26,139 nucleotides of DNA. Source: Saprospiraceae bacterium UBA7687 (GTDB lineage Bacteria; Bacteroidota; Bacteroidia; Chitinophagales; Saprospiraceae). Below are positions 1 through 8,707 of this stretch, in pieces. The notes beneath the pieces are model-generated. The model had not been told where the DNA came from. It worked only from the letters and a program-made list of their open reading frames with translations, and did no database searches. The position numbers were made by a program, and so were the translations under genes. Position 1 is the first letter of the stretch; every line of letters begins with the position of its first letter. The stretch covers positions 1 through 26,139 of the forward strand of contig DLGT01000009.1 in NCBI GenBank assembly GCA_002482845.1, written 5' to 3'.

Positions 1-43
1 CAACAGTTGTTGTACTTGATTCAATAGTTGTTGAACTTGATTC
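1..43. repeat. Imperfect 21-base tandem duplication
   Basis: Bases 1-22 and 23-43 are near copies sharing the core AGTTGTTG-ACTTGATTC. The period is close to 21 bases, so a duplication keeps the reading frame and adds one heptad. The array may extend to the left of the window. Confidence 0.5.
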
Positions 44-140
44 GCTGATCAATAAAATTGCCCCCTTTAACAGGATATACGACTTCCATAGGAAATGGAG
101 GAAATTTTATTATTTTATCGTCAGAACCATAACCTATTGA
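1..140 (+). CDS. Possible 3' end of a gene cut by the window edge
   Basis: Reading from base 3, the frame stays open to a TGA at 138-140, giving about 45 residues. The first 14 form two similar heptads (VVVLDSI, VVELDSL), then a basic, aromatic tail follows (RKWRKFYYFIVRT). The heptad spacing would fit the end of a coiled coil. No family is recognisable, and an open frame of this length can arise by chance in AT-rich DNA. If real, the gene runs in the same direction as aguB and ends 127 bases before it. Confidence 0.25.
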   Translation, partial: TVVVLDSIVVELDSLINKIAPFNRIYDFHRKWRKFYYFIVRTITY

Positions 141-235
141 TTTGCAACTAAGAAAATTTTTAAATATACGCTTAATTAAAATTACCTAAGGAACATAAAA
201 GAAAAAGTATAAGCTCAAAAATCCCCAAATATTTA

Positions 236-243
236 TATTTTTG
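236..243 (+). promoter_or_regulatory. Candidate Bacteroidota -7 element for aguBA
   Basis: TATTTTTG matches the TAnnTTTG -7 consensus known for Bacteroidota. It lies 25 bases before the aguB ATG, which would give a very short leader. No clear TTTG -33 box is visible at the usual spacing. The leader shows no Shine-Dalgarno sequence, which is normal for this phylum. Confidence 0.4.
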
Positions 244-267
244 CAGTCTTAAAACGTAACAAAGCTT

Positions 268-1143
268 ATGTCAAATGTAAAAGTTGGGTTGGTGCAGATG
301 TCTTGTGTAAAAGAGACAGCTACCAATCTAGAGAAAGCCATCAGAGAAATAAAAGTAGCCGCTAGCAAAGGAGCAAATATAGTTTGTCTTCAGGAACTAT
401 TCACATCCTTGTATTTTTGTGATGTAGAAGATTATGATAATTTTGCCTTGGCGGAAGCGATTCCAGGTAAAACCACGGAGACATTATTAGCTGTAGCAAA
501 GGAGTTGAATGTGGTGATTATTGCATCACTTTTCGAAAAAAGAGCCGAAGGTCTCTATCATAACACTACGGCTGTGATTGATGCTGATGGTACATACCTT
601 GGCAAATATAGAAAGATGCATATTCCTGATGATCCTGCTTTTTATGAGAAGTTTTATTTTACACCAGGCGATTTGGGTTACAAGGTTTTTCAAACAAAAT
701 TTGCAAAAATAGGTGTGCTTATTTGTTGGGATCAGTGGTATCCTGAGGCTAGCCGTATCACTGCTTTGATGGGTGCGGAGATTATGTTTTATCCTACAGC
801 TATTGGGTGGGCAACATCACAAGATGAAGAAACCAATCAAGACCAATACAATTCATGGCAAATTATGCAGCGATCACATGCCGTAGCAAATGGTGTACCT
901 GTCGTCAGTGTGAATAGGGTAGGATTTGAACAAAATGGAGCAATGAAGTTTTGGGGAGGAAGTTTTGTAGCTAACGGACAAGGCAAACTGCTCTTCCTAG
1001 CATCACATGACCAAGAAGAAACCAATGTGGTGGATATCAATTTGCGTGAGACAAATGAATTTCGTATACATTGGCCATTTTTGCGAGATAGAAGGATCGA
1101 CAGTTATCAACCCATTACCAAAAGATTTATAGATGAAGATTGA
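268..1143 (+). CDS. aguB: N-carbamoylputrescine amidase
   Basis: This cytosolic nitrilase-family enzyme hydrolyses N-carbamoylputrescine to putrescine, CO2 and ammonia, the last step of the agmatine route to polyamines. The nitrilase catalytic triad is visible: Glu43 in LQELF, Lys116 in KYRKMHIP and Cys153 in LICWDQWYPE. The motifs HIPDDP and CWDQWYPE are typical of the AguB/plant NLP1 branch, as is the length of 291 residues. The last 11 bases overlap the start of the agmatine deiminase gene, so the two are almost certainly translationally coupled. Pairing with aguA makes the substrate assignment much safer than family membership alone. No arginine decarboxylase gene lies in this window, so the source of agmatine is not shown. 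Confidence 0.95.
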   Translation: MSNVKVGLVQMSCVKETATNLEKAIREIKVAASKGANIVCLQELFTSLYFCDVEDYDNFALAEAIPGKTTETLLAVAKELNVVIIASLFEKRAEGLYHNTTAVIDADGTYLGKYRKMHIPDDPAFYEKFYFTPGDLGYKVFQTKFAKIGVLICWDQWYPEASRITALMGAEIMFYPTAIGWATSQDEETNQDQYNSWQIMQRSHAVANGVPVVSVNRVGFEQNGAMKFWGGSFVANGQGKLLFLASHDQEETNVVDINLRETNEFRIHWPFLRDRRIDSYQPITKRFIDED

Positions 1144-2209
1144 TTTTACGCCAAGGGAATTAGGGTTTTATTTTCCTGCTGAATTTGCACATCAAATAGC
1201 TATGTGGCTGTCATGGCCACACAAAGAAGCGTCTTGGCCTGGAAAGTTGCACTTGATATATGATCCATATGCTGAGTTTATACTACGTGTCGCTTCACAT
1301 CAAAAAGTTTGTATCAATGTTGCGGACGAAACCATGCATTATGAAGCTTTAGAAAAGATCAAAAATGCACATTATTTTGGTTCAGTATCTAATGCAGACC
1401 AAGTATTAAACAATATTTCTTTTTATTACCATCCTACCAATGATGCATGGTGTAGAGACCATGGTCCTGCTTTTTTGATCAATCCAGAAACAAAAACCAA
1501 AGCCATTGTAGATTGGGGATACAATGCTTGGGGCGATAAATATCCTCCCTATGATCTTGATGATGTAGTACCTACTTTAATAGGTGATAAACTAGGACTT
1601 CAAGTGTTTCATCCGGGCATAGTGATGGAAGGAGGCAGTGTTGAGTTTAATGGTAAAGGTACGATCCTCACTACAACAGCTTGTTTGCTAAATAAAAACA
1701 GAAATCCACATTTATCCCAATACGAAATAGAGCAATATCTCGTAGAATATTATGGTGTAGAACAAATATTGTGGCTTGACGAAGGTATTGTGGGTGATGA
1801 TACGGATGGACATATTGATGATATCACCAGATTTGTGAATGAAGACACGGTCATTACCGTCATAGAACACGATAAGTCTGACGACAATTATGACTTGCTA
1901 AAAGACAATCTTAAATTGCTCAAAAAAATGAGATTGGCAGATGATAGGCCTTTAAATATTGTGGAGTTGCCAATGCCAAATCCAGTGATATACGAAGATC
2001 AAAGGTTGCCAGCTTCTTATGCAAATTTTTACATCTCCAACGAAAATGTGATAGTGCCGACCTTTAGAGATGATCGGAATGATCAAGACGCTTTGGAGAT
2101 CATTCAAGAGTGTTTTCCAAATAGGGAAGTGGTCGGTATAGATTCAGTGGACATCATTTGGGGATTGGGCAGTTTCCATTGTTTAAGCCAGCAAGAGCCT
2201 TTGGTGTGA
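1133..2209 (+). CDS. aguA: Agmatine deiminase
   Basis: This enzyme converts agmatine to N-carbamoylputrescine and ammonia, feeding the amidase encoded just upstream. It belongs to the PAD_porph/guanidino-modifying family. Visible active-site motifs are NDAWCRDHGP (103-112), EGGS (166-169), GDDTDGHID (221-229, with His227) and GSFHCLSQQ near the C-terminus, with the nucleophile Cys350. The length of 358 residues is usual. The start ATG at 1133 lies inside the end of aguB, and MKIDFTPRELGFYFPAEF resembles other family N-termini. Related peptidylarginine deiminases share the fold, but the aguB partner and the lack of a signal peptide favour the agmatine enzyme. The gene converges on the peptide deformylase gene with 93 bases between the stops. 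Confidence 0.95.
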   Translation: MKIDFTPRELGFYFPAEFAHQIAMWLSWPHKEASWPGKLHLIYDPYAEFILRVASHQKVCINVADETMHYEALEKIKNAHYFGSVSNADQVLNNISFYYHPTNDAWCRDHGPAFLINPETKTKAIVDWGYNAWGDKYPPYDLDDVVPTLIGDKLGLQVFHPGIVMEGGSVEFNGKGTILTTTACLLNKNRNPHLSQYEIEQYLVEYYGVEQILWLDEGIVGDDTDGHIDDITRFVNEDTVITVIEHDKSDDNYDLLKDNLKLLKKMRLADDRPLNIVELPMPNPVIYEDQRLPASYANFYISNENVIVPTFRDDRNDQDALEIIQECFPNREVVGIDSVDIIWGLGSFHCLSQQEPLV

Positions 2210-2254
2210 TTCTAGAAAAATAAATGAATAATATTCCAAGATATCTCCTGCATT

Positions 2255-2307
2255 AATAATCAAACGGTTTCCTTTAGGGGTAGGTTATAAAATGTTTGAT
2301 CATTATT
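2255..2307. terminator. Weak inverted repeat between convergent genes
   Basis: AATAATCAAAC (2255-2265) pairs with GTTTGATCATTATT (2294-2307) apart from a three-base bulge, with a long loop of 28 bases. It sits between the aguA stop and the deformylase stop and overlaps the latter. The position suggests a bidirectional terminator, but the stem is AT-rich and lacks a T run, so this is a weak call. Confidence 0.25.
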
Positions 2308-2929
2308 CAATTTGTTTTTTCGGTGTGGACTCACACAATTTATCTGTAAAAAGTACACCTTGTAAGTGATCGTATTCATGTTGGAAGATGATGGAAGTAA
2401 AGTCATCTACGCGTGAATATCCAGTTAGTTTTTCTCTCACTAATTGGCCACTTTCATTGATGTATTCTACTTCTACCCAAGGGTACCTCATAGAGTTGCC
2501 TCGAGTGTCAGGTATAGAAAGACAGCCATCTCCTTCAAAACAAATAGTTTCATCAGGTTTAGAAATGATCTTTGGATTGATAGCTACTTCTATAGGTCTG
2601 TCTGCTTTGTCGATACGCAAAAATAGGAAAACATTACGCGAAATTCCAACTTGTGGCGCCGCGATACCTACACCTGACTCAGCTGCCATTGTTGCTTTTA
2701 ACCTTGATATGAGATGATCTAGGAGTCTTTTATCTTTTACGAAATCAATATTTTTGCAGGCAGTTCTTAGGACTTTATTATCTTTAGGTTCTGTAACTTG
2801 GAGTACTCGGAATGGTGTGATTTCTTCTTCACTTTGAATGAGAACTCTTTCGTAAGCGGTCATTTTTTGGACAGTTTTACAAGATGTTATGGAAAAAATG
2901 ATAAAGGGTATAATTATGATACGAAACAT
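2303..2929 (-). CDS. def: Peptide deformylase with a lipoprotein signal peptide
   Basis: Peptide deformylases remove the formyl group from N-terminal formylmethionine, using a metal held by one Cys and two His. All three motifs are present: GVGIAAPQ (86-93), GDGCLSIP with ligand Cys136, and QHEYDHLQG with His184, Glu185 and His188. The second motif reads EGDGCLS where EEGCLS or YEGCLS is usual. The enzyme core starts near residue 40. Before it lies MFRIIIIPFIIFSITSC, a short charged start, a hydrophobic stretch and a lipobox (ITSC) with Cys17, so the mature protein should be lipid-anchored outside the cytoplasm. Met23 is a possible internal start that would give a cytosolic enzyme of about 186 residues, but the signal fits too well to ignore. 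If exported, it cannot act on nascent chains at the ribosome and may trim formyl-peptides in the envelope. A second, cytosolic deformylase would be expected elsewhere in the genome. Confidence 0.85.
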   Translation of the reverse strand: MFRIIIIPFIIFSITSCKTVQKMTAYERVLIQSEEEITPFRVLQVTEPKDNKVLRTACKNIDFVKDKRLLDHLISRLKATMAAESGVGIAAPQVGISRNVFLFLRIDKADRPIEVAINPKIISKPDETICFEGDGCLSIPDTRGNSMRYPWVEVEYINESGQLVREKLTGYSRVDDFTSIIFQHEYDHLQGVLFTDKLCESTPKKQIE

Positions 2930-2966
2930 ATTACTTTCAATTTTTAGAATCTGTTTGATGAATTTA

Positions 2967-3053
2967 TTATTGACAAGATATACATTTATTTTCTTGGAAA
3001 AATCTTATTTCTTCAAAATCTAGTTGCTCGACAGGAGATCTCTGTATTGTCAT
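2967..3053 (-). CDS. Possible 28-residue small ORF with a CxxC end
   Basis: An ATG-to-TAA frame upstream of the deformylase gene encodes 28 residues that begin MTIQRSPVEQLDFEEIR and end in KCISCQ. It starts 4 bases after a TATCTTTGC promoter-like motif, so translation would have to be from a leaderless or nearly leaderless mRNA. The composition is protein-like and the end carries a CxxC pair. I recognise no family. It could be a chance frame, a leader peptide for the deformylase gene, or the remnant of a longer gene. Confidence 0.2.
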   Translation of the reverse strand: MTIQRSPVEQLDFEEIRFFQENKCISCQ

Positions 3054-3056
3054 GAT

Positions 3057-3065
3057 GCAAAGATA
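3057..3065 (-). promoter_or_regulatory. Candidate -7 element upstream of the deformylase gene
   Basis: On the - strand this reads TATCTTTGC, an exact match to TAnnTTTG. It lies about 130 bases before the deformylase ATG in a 286-base divergent gap. The -33 region is not convincing. Confidence 0.4.
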
Positions 3066-3184
3066 AGCATTTTATGGTTTTACGAATATGTATTTTTTTC
3101 TCAAAACATGAAGTTGAAAGTCATTCGTTACTTTCACCATTTTGATAAAACTGACTAAAATTTATCATGATTCAATAATATTAC

Positions 3185-3192
3185 TATCTTCG
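3185..3192 (+). promoter_or_regulatory. Candidate -7 element for the nuclease-helicase gene
   Basis: TATCTTCG fits TAnnTTTG with one change and lies 23 bases before the predicted ATG. The start region holds four ATGs, two of them in frame (3216 and 3219), in a doubled AAATGATG sequence (3203-3221), so the exact start is uncertain by one codon. Confidence 0.3.
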
Positions 3193-3215
3193 CATTACGA
3201 AAAAATGATGAGCAA

Positions 3216-6200
3216 ATGATGCAGTCCGCCGAAACAAGAAATTTATTATACACCCAAATTGAAACTATTCATCATCATGAAAGCTGGACGATTGCCCAAA
3301 AAAATAAAGCACTTTTTGAAGTATTTACGCTAATATTGGAAGAAGCAACTAAGGAAGAAAGGCTTAATTTTACAACCCTATTTTCAAGACTAGCTTATGT
3401 CGGAGCTAAATTTCAATTGACTGGCACTACCTTACATCATAGCCACATGTTCAGAAAAGCGGTGGAACAATCCAAAATAGACAAAGAGAAAGAAGGACTT
3501 TATTTTCAGTTGGGCGCGTACATTTGTGAATCTTTGCTTAATGAAATTTTTAAAACAAACATAAGTCATCAGTATGCGCTAAGTCAAGAAGCGACACACT
3601 ATTTTGTAGGAGATCAAAAAAAAATGATTGGTTTTAAACCTGTCGTCGAAGCTGTCCTTTATGAAGTTGATGCTGATCAGAAACATTTGCATTTCTATGA
3701 TGAAGAAGATCCTGTAAATGAAAAAACAGCAATCTACGACGTCCATGACAAAAATGAACAATTCAATCAAAATATTGAATCTCTTCGTAAAACATTTTCC
3801 CTTCCCATTCATATCAACTTGATAGATGTGGAAATTCGTGAAGATGGCATTTATGTACCTACAGCCATTATTATTCAGCCTGATCATATGGTGGATGTGA
3901 CTGCGATTGCTGAATGTTTTAAGGATTATGGTTCGGAGCCTTTTTTATATCTGATTTCTAAATTTAAACCTGCTGAATCGACCCCTTCTCTTCTCATAGG
4001 TAACCTAGTCAATTTTATGTTGGACGAATTAATTTCTGATCCAAAGGTGGAATTCAAGACTTTGCTTATGCAAATGTTTCATACCAACCCATTGGGATTT
4101 GCGATTTTGGATGATCATGCTATCAAAGACTTGATGGACAAAATAAAAGGACATTTTAGGAATTTACAGTTTGTTGTATTGCAAGAGTTCAAAACTTTTG
4201 AGATAAATCGAGAGACTATTTTCCTAGAACCTTCTTTTTATTCAAGAGATTTTGGTATCCAAGGTCGTTTAGATTTACTTCATCAAAAAAAAGATAAAAT
4301 TACATATGATATTATAGAATTAAAAAGTGGAAGTACATTTAAACCAAATGTGTATGGTATCAATGCTAGTCATTATATTCAGACATTGTTGTATGATCTG
4401 ATGATAAAATCTACCTTTCAGACCCGAGCAAGATCCGTAAATTATATTTTATATTCTAAAGAGTCCGACAAGCCATTACGTTTTGCGCCGCCTGTAAGAA
4501 ATCAGCAATACGAGGCGATGAAACTCCGTAATGATCTTCTTGCCATCGATCAAAAAGTGAAGCAATGTGATGTCGATAATGCTATTTTACAATACATAAA
4601 ACCACAAAATTTTCCTAAACTAAAAGGATTTAATATTAAAGATATTGAGAATTTTTATAATGTATATACCACTTTAAGTCCAATAGATAAGGCCTATTTT
4701 GATCATTATTCTGCATTCATAGCAAGAGAGCAATCTTTAGCTAAAACTGGTGAACATGGCATCAATAAGTCCAATGGACATGCAGCCCTATGGCTAGAAA
4801 ATAGTGATGAAAAAAAGGAACGATTTGCCTTGCTTTCTGGCTTGACCATCATCGATAATAAATCATATGAAGAAGATGCCATGATTACATTTGCTAGAAA
4901 TGTAGAAGAGATTAATCTAGTCAATTTTAGGATAGGAGATATCACCGTACTTTATCCTGTGGAAGCTGGTAGAATTCGTCCTGTATTGAGCAATCAAATA
5001 TTCAAATGTACGATCACTGATATGACCAATGAAACGGTGACAGTTCGATTAAGAAGTAAACAATACAATCAAACCCTTTTTTCGACAGATAAAAAATGGT
5101 CACTTGAACAAGATAGCCTTGATAGTGGGTTTAATACAATGTATAAAAGCTTATTCACTTGGGCAGCTTCACCTATGGAATATAGGTCGTTAATATTGGG
5201 TATGAAGCAACCGCGTTTTAAAGAATCGGCAAATGATATCTTATTTGATAATGATGTTACTCCTGCACAAGCTACTATTTTGAATCGTATCATTGCTGCC
5301 AAAGACTATTTTTTACTTTGGGGACCACCAGGTACAGGAAAGACTTCTGTGATGTTAAAAAATCTTGTTAAACACCTTCATCATCATACACGCGAAAATA
5401 TTCTATTGCTTGCTTACACCAATCGTGCTGTGGATGAAATATGTGAAGCAGTGATGTCTATCGATGCAGATTTTAAGGATAAGTTTTTAAGGCTTGGTAG
5501 TAGGTTGAGTACAGATGAAAGGTACGAAAATAACCTACTCGATCAGGTCATCAAAAAATGTTCTTCAAGACAGGAAATAATAGAACTTTTGATGTCGAGA
5601 CGGATTTATATTTCGACGGTTTCAAGTGTGGTCAATAGGGTAGAATTGTTCCATCTGAAGGATTTTGATACGGTCATCATTGACGAAGCTTCTCAGATTT
5701 TAGAACCAATGTTAGTAGGATTATTATCAAAATTTAAACGATTTATCTTTATTGGTGATCATAAACAACTACCTGCGGTGGTCATACAACCGGGATATCA
5801 GAGCAAAATTAATAATGAAATACTGAATGAATCGGGATTTAAAGATACTAGGACGTCACTTTTTGAACGACTTTATTTTCAAATTCAGCAGCAAGGGTGG
5901 CAAGATGCGATCGGTATTCTACAAGAACAAGGAAGGCTAAATGAAGCATTGATGCAATTTCCTAATCAATATTTTTATGAAGAAAAACTAAGATTGTTAC
6001 CTGGCTTGAATAGACTTTCTAAGGTGTCTTTTTTTGATGAAAGTAACGCTTCCTTAGACTTTTTGGCACACCAAAGAACAATTTATATTGATACTCCTGC
6101 AGACACAGAACTCAACTGGAAAACCAATATATTTGAAGCTGAAGCCACTATTGATGTTATTCAAAACATAATTGAACTTTATCACATCAATAACAAAACT

Positions 6201-6554
6201 ATTACAGCGGAATCTATAGGAGTCATCACGCCTTACCGAGCTCAGATCGCTAGGGTTAGACAGTGTATGCTAAGATTGCCAGCTGATATTTCAGAAAAAA
6301 TCACGGTGGACACTGTTGAAAGATATCAAGGTGGTGCGAGAGATATAATATTGATTTCTTTTTGTGTCAATCGACTCAGTCAGTTGGATACGCTTGTTTC
6401 TCCTTCGCTTGATGGCATCGATAGGAAACTAAATGTGGCATTGACTAGAGCTAGAGAGCACATTATTCTCATTGGCAATCGTGCATTGTTGTCTCGAAAT
6501 GAAGTATATGCAAAGCTGCTAGAGAGTTATCAAGAATATCGGCTGTCAGAATAA
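3216..6554 (+). CDS. Dna2-like PD-(D/E)XK nuclease and SF1 helicase fusion
   Basis: This 1112-residue protein joins a nuclease to a UPF1/Dna2-type superfamily 1 helicase. Residues 1-330 are not recognised. The nuclease core follows: GRLD with Asp353, IELK with Glu368 and Lys370, then the QxxxY motif at Gln389-Tyr393. The helicase begins with a Q-motif Gln near 685, then Walker A GPPGTGKT (703-710), AYTNRAVDE (733-741), DEAS (823-826), GDHKQLP (847-853), EQGR (904-907), VERYQGGARD (1034-1043) and LNVALTRAREH (1072-1082). All catalytic helicase motifs are intact. I do not see the four-cysteine iron-sulfur cluster of Cas4 and eukaryotic Dna2. The likely role is resection or processing of branched DNA in repair; a defence role cannot be excluded but nothing nearby supports it. 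The end overlaps the end of tex by 9 bases. Confidence 0.85.
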   Translation: MMQSAETRNLLYTQIETIHHHESWTIAQKNKALFEVFTLILEEATKEERLNFTTLFSRLAYVGAKFQLTGTTLHHSHMFRKAVEQSKIDKEKEGLYFQLGAYICESLLNEIFKTNISHQYALSQEATHYFVGDQKKMIGFKPVVEAVLYEVDADQKHLHFYDEEDPVNEKTAIYDVHDKNEQFNQNIESLRKTFSLPIHINLIDVEIREDGIYVPTAIIIQPDHMVDVTAIAECFKDYGSEPFLYLISKFKPAESTPSLLIGNLVNFMLDELISDPKVEFKTLLMQMFHTNPLGFAILDDHAIKDLMDKIKGHFRNLQFVVLQEFKTFEINRETIFLEPSFYSRDFGIQGRLDLLHQKKDKITYDIIELKSGSTFKPNVYGINASHYIQTLLYDLMIKSTFQTRARSVNYILYSKESDKPLRFAPPVRNQQYEAMKLRNDLLAIDQKVKQCDVDNAILQYIKPQNFPKLKGFNIKDIENFYNVYTTLSPIDKAYFDHYSAFIAREQSLAKTGEHGINKSNGHAALWLENSDEKKERFALLSGLTIIDNKSYEEDAMITFARNVEEINLVNFRIGDITVLYPVEAGRIRPVLSNQIFKCTITDMTNETVTVRLRSKQYNQTLFSTDKKWSLEQDSLDSGFNTMYKSLFTWAASPMEYRSLILGMKQPRFKESANDILFDNDVTPAQATILNRIIAAKDYFLLWGPPGTGKTSVMLKNLVKHLHHHTRENILLLAYTNRAVDEICEAVMSIDADFKDKFLRLGSRLSTDERYENNLLDQVIKKCSSRQEIIELLMSRRIYISTVSSVVNRVELFHLKDFDTVIIDEASQILEPMLVGLLSKFKRFIFIGDHKQLPAVVIQPGYQSKINNEILNESGFKDTRTSLFERLYFQIQQQGWQDAIGILQEQGRLNEALMQFPNQYFYEEKLRLLPGLNRLSKVSFFDESNASLDFLAHQRTIYIDTPADTELNWKTNIFEAEATIDVIQNIIELYHINNKTITAESIGVITPYRAQIARVRQCMLRLPADISEKITVDTVERYQGGARDIILISFCVNRLSQLDTLVSPSLDGIDRKLNVALTRAREHIILIGNRALLSRNEVYAKLLESYQEYRLSE

Positions 6555-8672
6555 AAGCGTCAGGTTAATCCTTTTTCGTGGGATGTCTATACCGATAACT
6601 TTTACCATTAATTCTTGTCCTAAATGAAGTACTTCTGATGGATTTTGGATATACTTTTTGGTAATTTGTGAGATGTGCAGCAATCCATCTTGCTTGACGC
6701 CAATGTCCACAAACGCGCCAAAATTTGTCATATTGGTCACCAGTCCTGGTACTACCATTCCTTCATAAACGTCATTCATGGTCTTCAGTTTATCATCAAA
6801 TCTAAACTGTTGCGCTTCGCCACGTGGATCTAATCCCGGTTTGTCGAGCTCTTTCATGATATCCATTAGCGTAGGTAACCCTATGTTTTCAGTGACATAT
6901 TCATGAAGGTTTATTTGTTTTCGTGCTTCCGTATTATCTATGAACTGTGCTAAGGAAAGGCCACTTTTTTTGGCCATTTTCTCTACTATTCCATATGATT
7001 CTGGATGAACACCAGTATTGTCTAGTAGATTTGCACCTTCACGAATTCTCAAAAAACCAGCACTTTGTTCGTAAGCTTTATCGCCCAATCTTGGTACTTT
7101 TTTTAATTGAGCTATGGAATTGAAATCACCATTAGTTCTCCGATATTCCACTACGTTTTTTGCAATCGAAGGCCCCATGCCAGCGATATATGTCAAGATG
7201 TGACGAGAAGCTGTATTGAGATTGACACCAACACGATTGACGCAACTAGAGACCGTCATATCTAGATTTTCTTTGAGTTTACCTTGGTGCACATCATGTT
7301 GATATTGACCTACGCCTATGGATTTTGCATCGATTTTGACAAGTTCTGCTAACGGATCCATCAACCTTCTACCGATAGAAATTGCTCCCCTAATGGTAAG
7401 GTCCATGTCAGGAAATTCTTCACGAGCTACGTCAGAAGCTGAGTAAATAGATGCACCACTTTCATTGACCATATAAATATCTACTTTTCTATCAAAAGTG
7501 ATTTCTTGTAGGATCGATTGGGTTTCTCGTGAAGCGGTACCATTGCCTATGCCTATCGCTTGGATCTGATATTTATATACTAAGTTTTTGATCATTTCTT
7601 TTGCATCTCCAACTTGATTTTGTGGTGGATGCGGAAATATGGTTTTATATTCTTTAAAATCACCATTACTATCTAGGCACACGACTTTACAACCCGTCCT
7701 AAATCCAGGATCAACAGCCAATACTGCCTTCTGACCGAGCGGTGGTGCGAGTAATAGTTGTCTTAAATTTTCACCAAATACCTTGATGGCTTCATCATCT
7801 GCTTTTTCTTTAAATTCATTTTTTATTTGAGTTTCGATGGCAGGGTAGATGAGTCGTTTATAACTATCGGCCACAGCATCTGCGATGATATCTGCTTCAG
7901 CACCATTTGATCTTATAAATTTGCGATCTATCATGGTGAGCATTCTATCATCGTCAACACTGATACCAACTTTGAGCAGACCTTCATTTTCTCCACGCAT
8001 CATGGCTAGATATCTGTGTGAAGGACATTTGTGCAGTGCTTCTTGAAATTCAAAATAATCCATAAATTTTTCAGCTTCATCTTTTTTCTTAGGCACAACT
8101 TTTGACATGATGATGCCGAATTTACGGAAGTTCTGACGGATTTTGTCACGTAGGTCTTGGTCTTCGCTGATCCATTCAGCTATGATATCTTGTGCACCTT
8201 GGATCGCATCTTTTACGGTGGTAATGTTGGTATTTAGATATTTTTTTGCTGCGAGTTCAATGTCTTGACCACGTTGGCTCATGATGATTTTTGCTAATGG
8301 TTCGAGTCCATTTTCTCTAGCTACATCAGCCTTTGTTTTTTTCTTTCTTTTGTAAGGTAGGTAAAGATCTTCTATTTCATTGGAATCAAAAGATGCAGTT
8401 ATTTTTGCTGCAAGTTCTGGGGTAAGTTTCCCTTGTTCTTCTATGGATGAAAGGATAAAAACCTTACGATCTACAAGCTCAAGGAGTTTTTTATACTGTT
8501 TTTGAATATCAGATATTTGCACTTCATCTAGACTGCCTGTCATTTCTTTTCTGTATCGAGCTATGAATGGAATGGTAGCGCCGTCTTCCATGAGCTGGAG
8601 TGTGCTTTTTACAGAAGAAAAAGTAATGCCTAATGTATTGGAAATGAGTTCTATAAGTTTCTGATCCATCAA
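6546..8672 (-). CDS. tex: Tex family RNA-binding transcription accessory protein
   Basis: Tex (YhgF in E. coli) is a conserved cytosolic nucleic-acid-binding protein linked to transcription, with an N-terminal helical region, a YqgF-like RNase H fold, helix-hairpin-helix repeats and an S1 domain. Signature stretches are PFIARYRKEMTGSLDE (35-50), EDLYLPYKRKKKTKADVA (101-118), the YqgF strand AVLAVDPGFRTGCK (316-329), the HhH region near 493-535 and the S1 domain at 637-705. At 708 residues it stops just after the S1 fold and lacks the basic tail of the longer E. coli protein. The 3' end overlaps the convergent nuclease-helicase gene. The next gene upstream ends 35 bases before the start, so they may share a transcript. 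Confidence 0.95.
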   Translation of the reverse strand: MMDQKLIELISNTLGITFSSVKSTLQLMEDGATIPFIARYRKEMTGSLDEVQISDIQKQYKKLLELVDRKVFILSSIEEQGKLTPELAAKITASFDSNEIEDLYLPYKRKKKTKADVARENGLEPLAKIIMSQRGQDIELAAKKYLNTNITTVKDAIQGAQDIIAEWISEDQDLRDKIRQNFRKFGIIMSKVVPKKKDEAEKFMDYFEFQEALHKCPSHRYLAMMRGENEGLLKVGISVDDDRMLTMIDRKFIRSNGAEADIIADAVADSYKRLIYPAIETQIKNEFKEKADDEAIKVFGENLRQLLLAPPLGQKAVLAVDPGFRTGCKVVCLDSNGDFKEYKTIFPHPPQNQVGDAKEMIKNLVYKYQIQAIGIGNGTASRETQSILQEITFDRKVDIYMVNESGASIYSASDVAREEFPDMDLTIRGAISIGRRLMDPLAELVKIDAKSIGVGQYQHDVHQGKLKENLDMTVSSCVNRVGVNLNTASRHILTYIAGMGPSIAKNVVEYRRTNGDFNSIAQLKKVPRLGDKAYEQSAGFLRIREGANLLDNTGVHPESYGIVEKMAKKSGLSLAQFIDNTEARKQINLHEYVTENIGLPTLMDIMKELDKPGLDPRGEAQQFRFDDKLKTMNDVYEGMVVPGLVTNMTNFGAFVDIGVKQDGLLHISQITKKYIQNPSEVLHLGQELMVKVIGIDIPRKRINLTLLF

Positions 8673-8707
8673 TATTTTTATTTATATGCTTATTTTTTTA
8701 ACTTTTT

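Noticed and set aside
268..2209. A functional link between putrescine synthesis and the CHAP protein as a polyamine-conjugate system
   Set aside because: The genes are over 20 kb apart, on different transcripts, and the CHAP protein is exported while the polyamine enzymes are cytosolic.
4200..4400. The nuclease domain as a Cas4 sign of a CRISPR locus
   Set aside because: No CRISPR repeats or other cas genes are present, and the Cas4 cysteine cluster is not visible.
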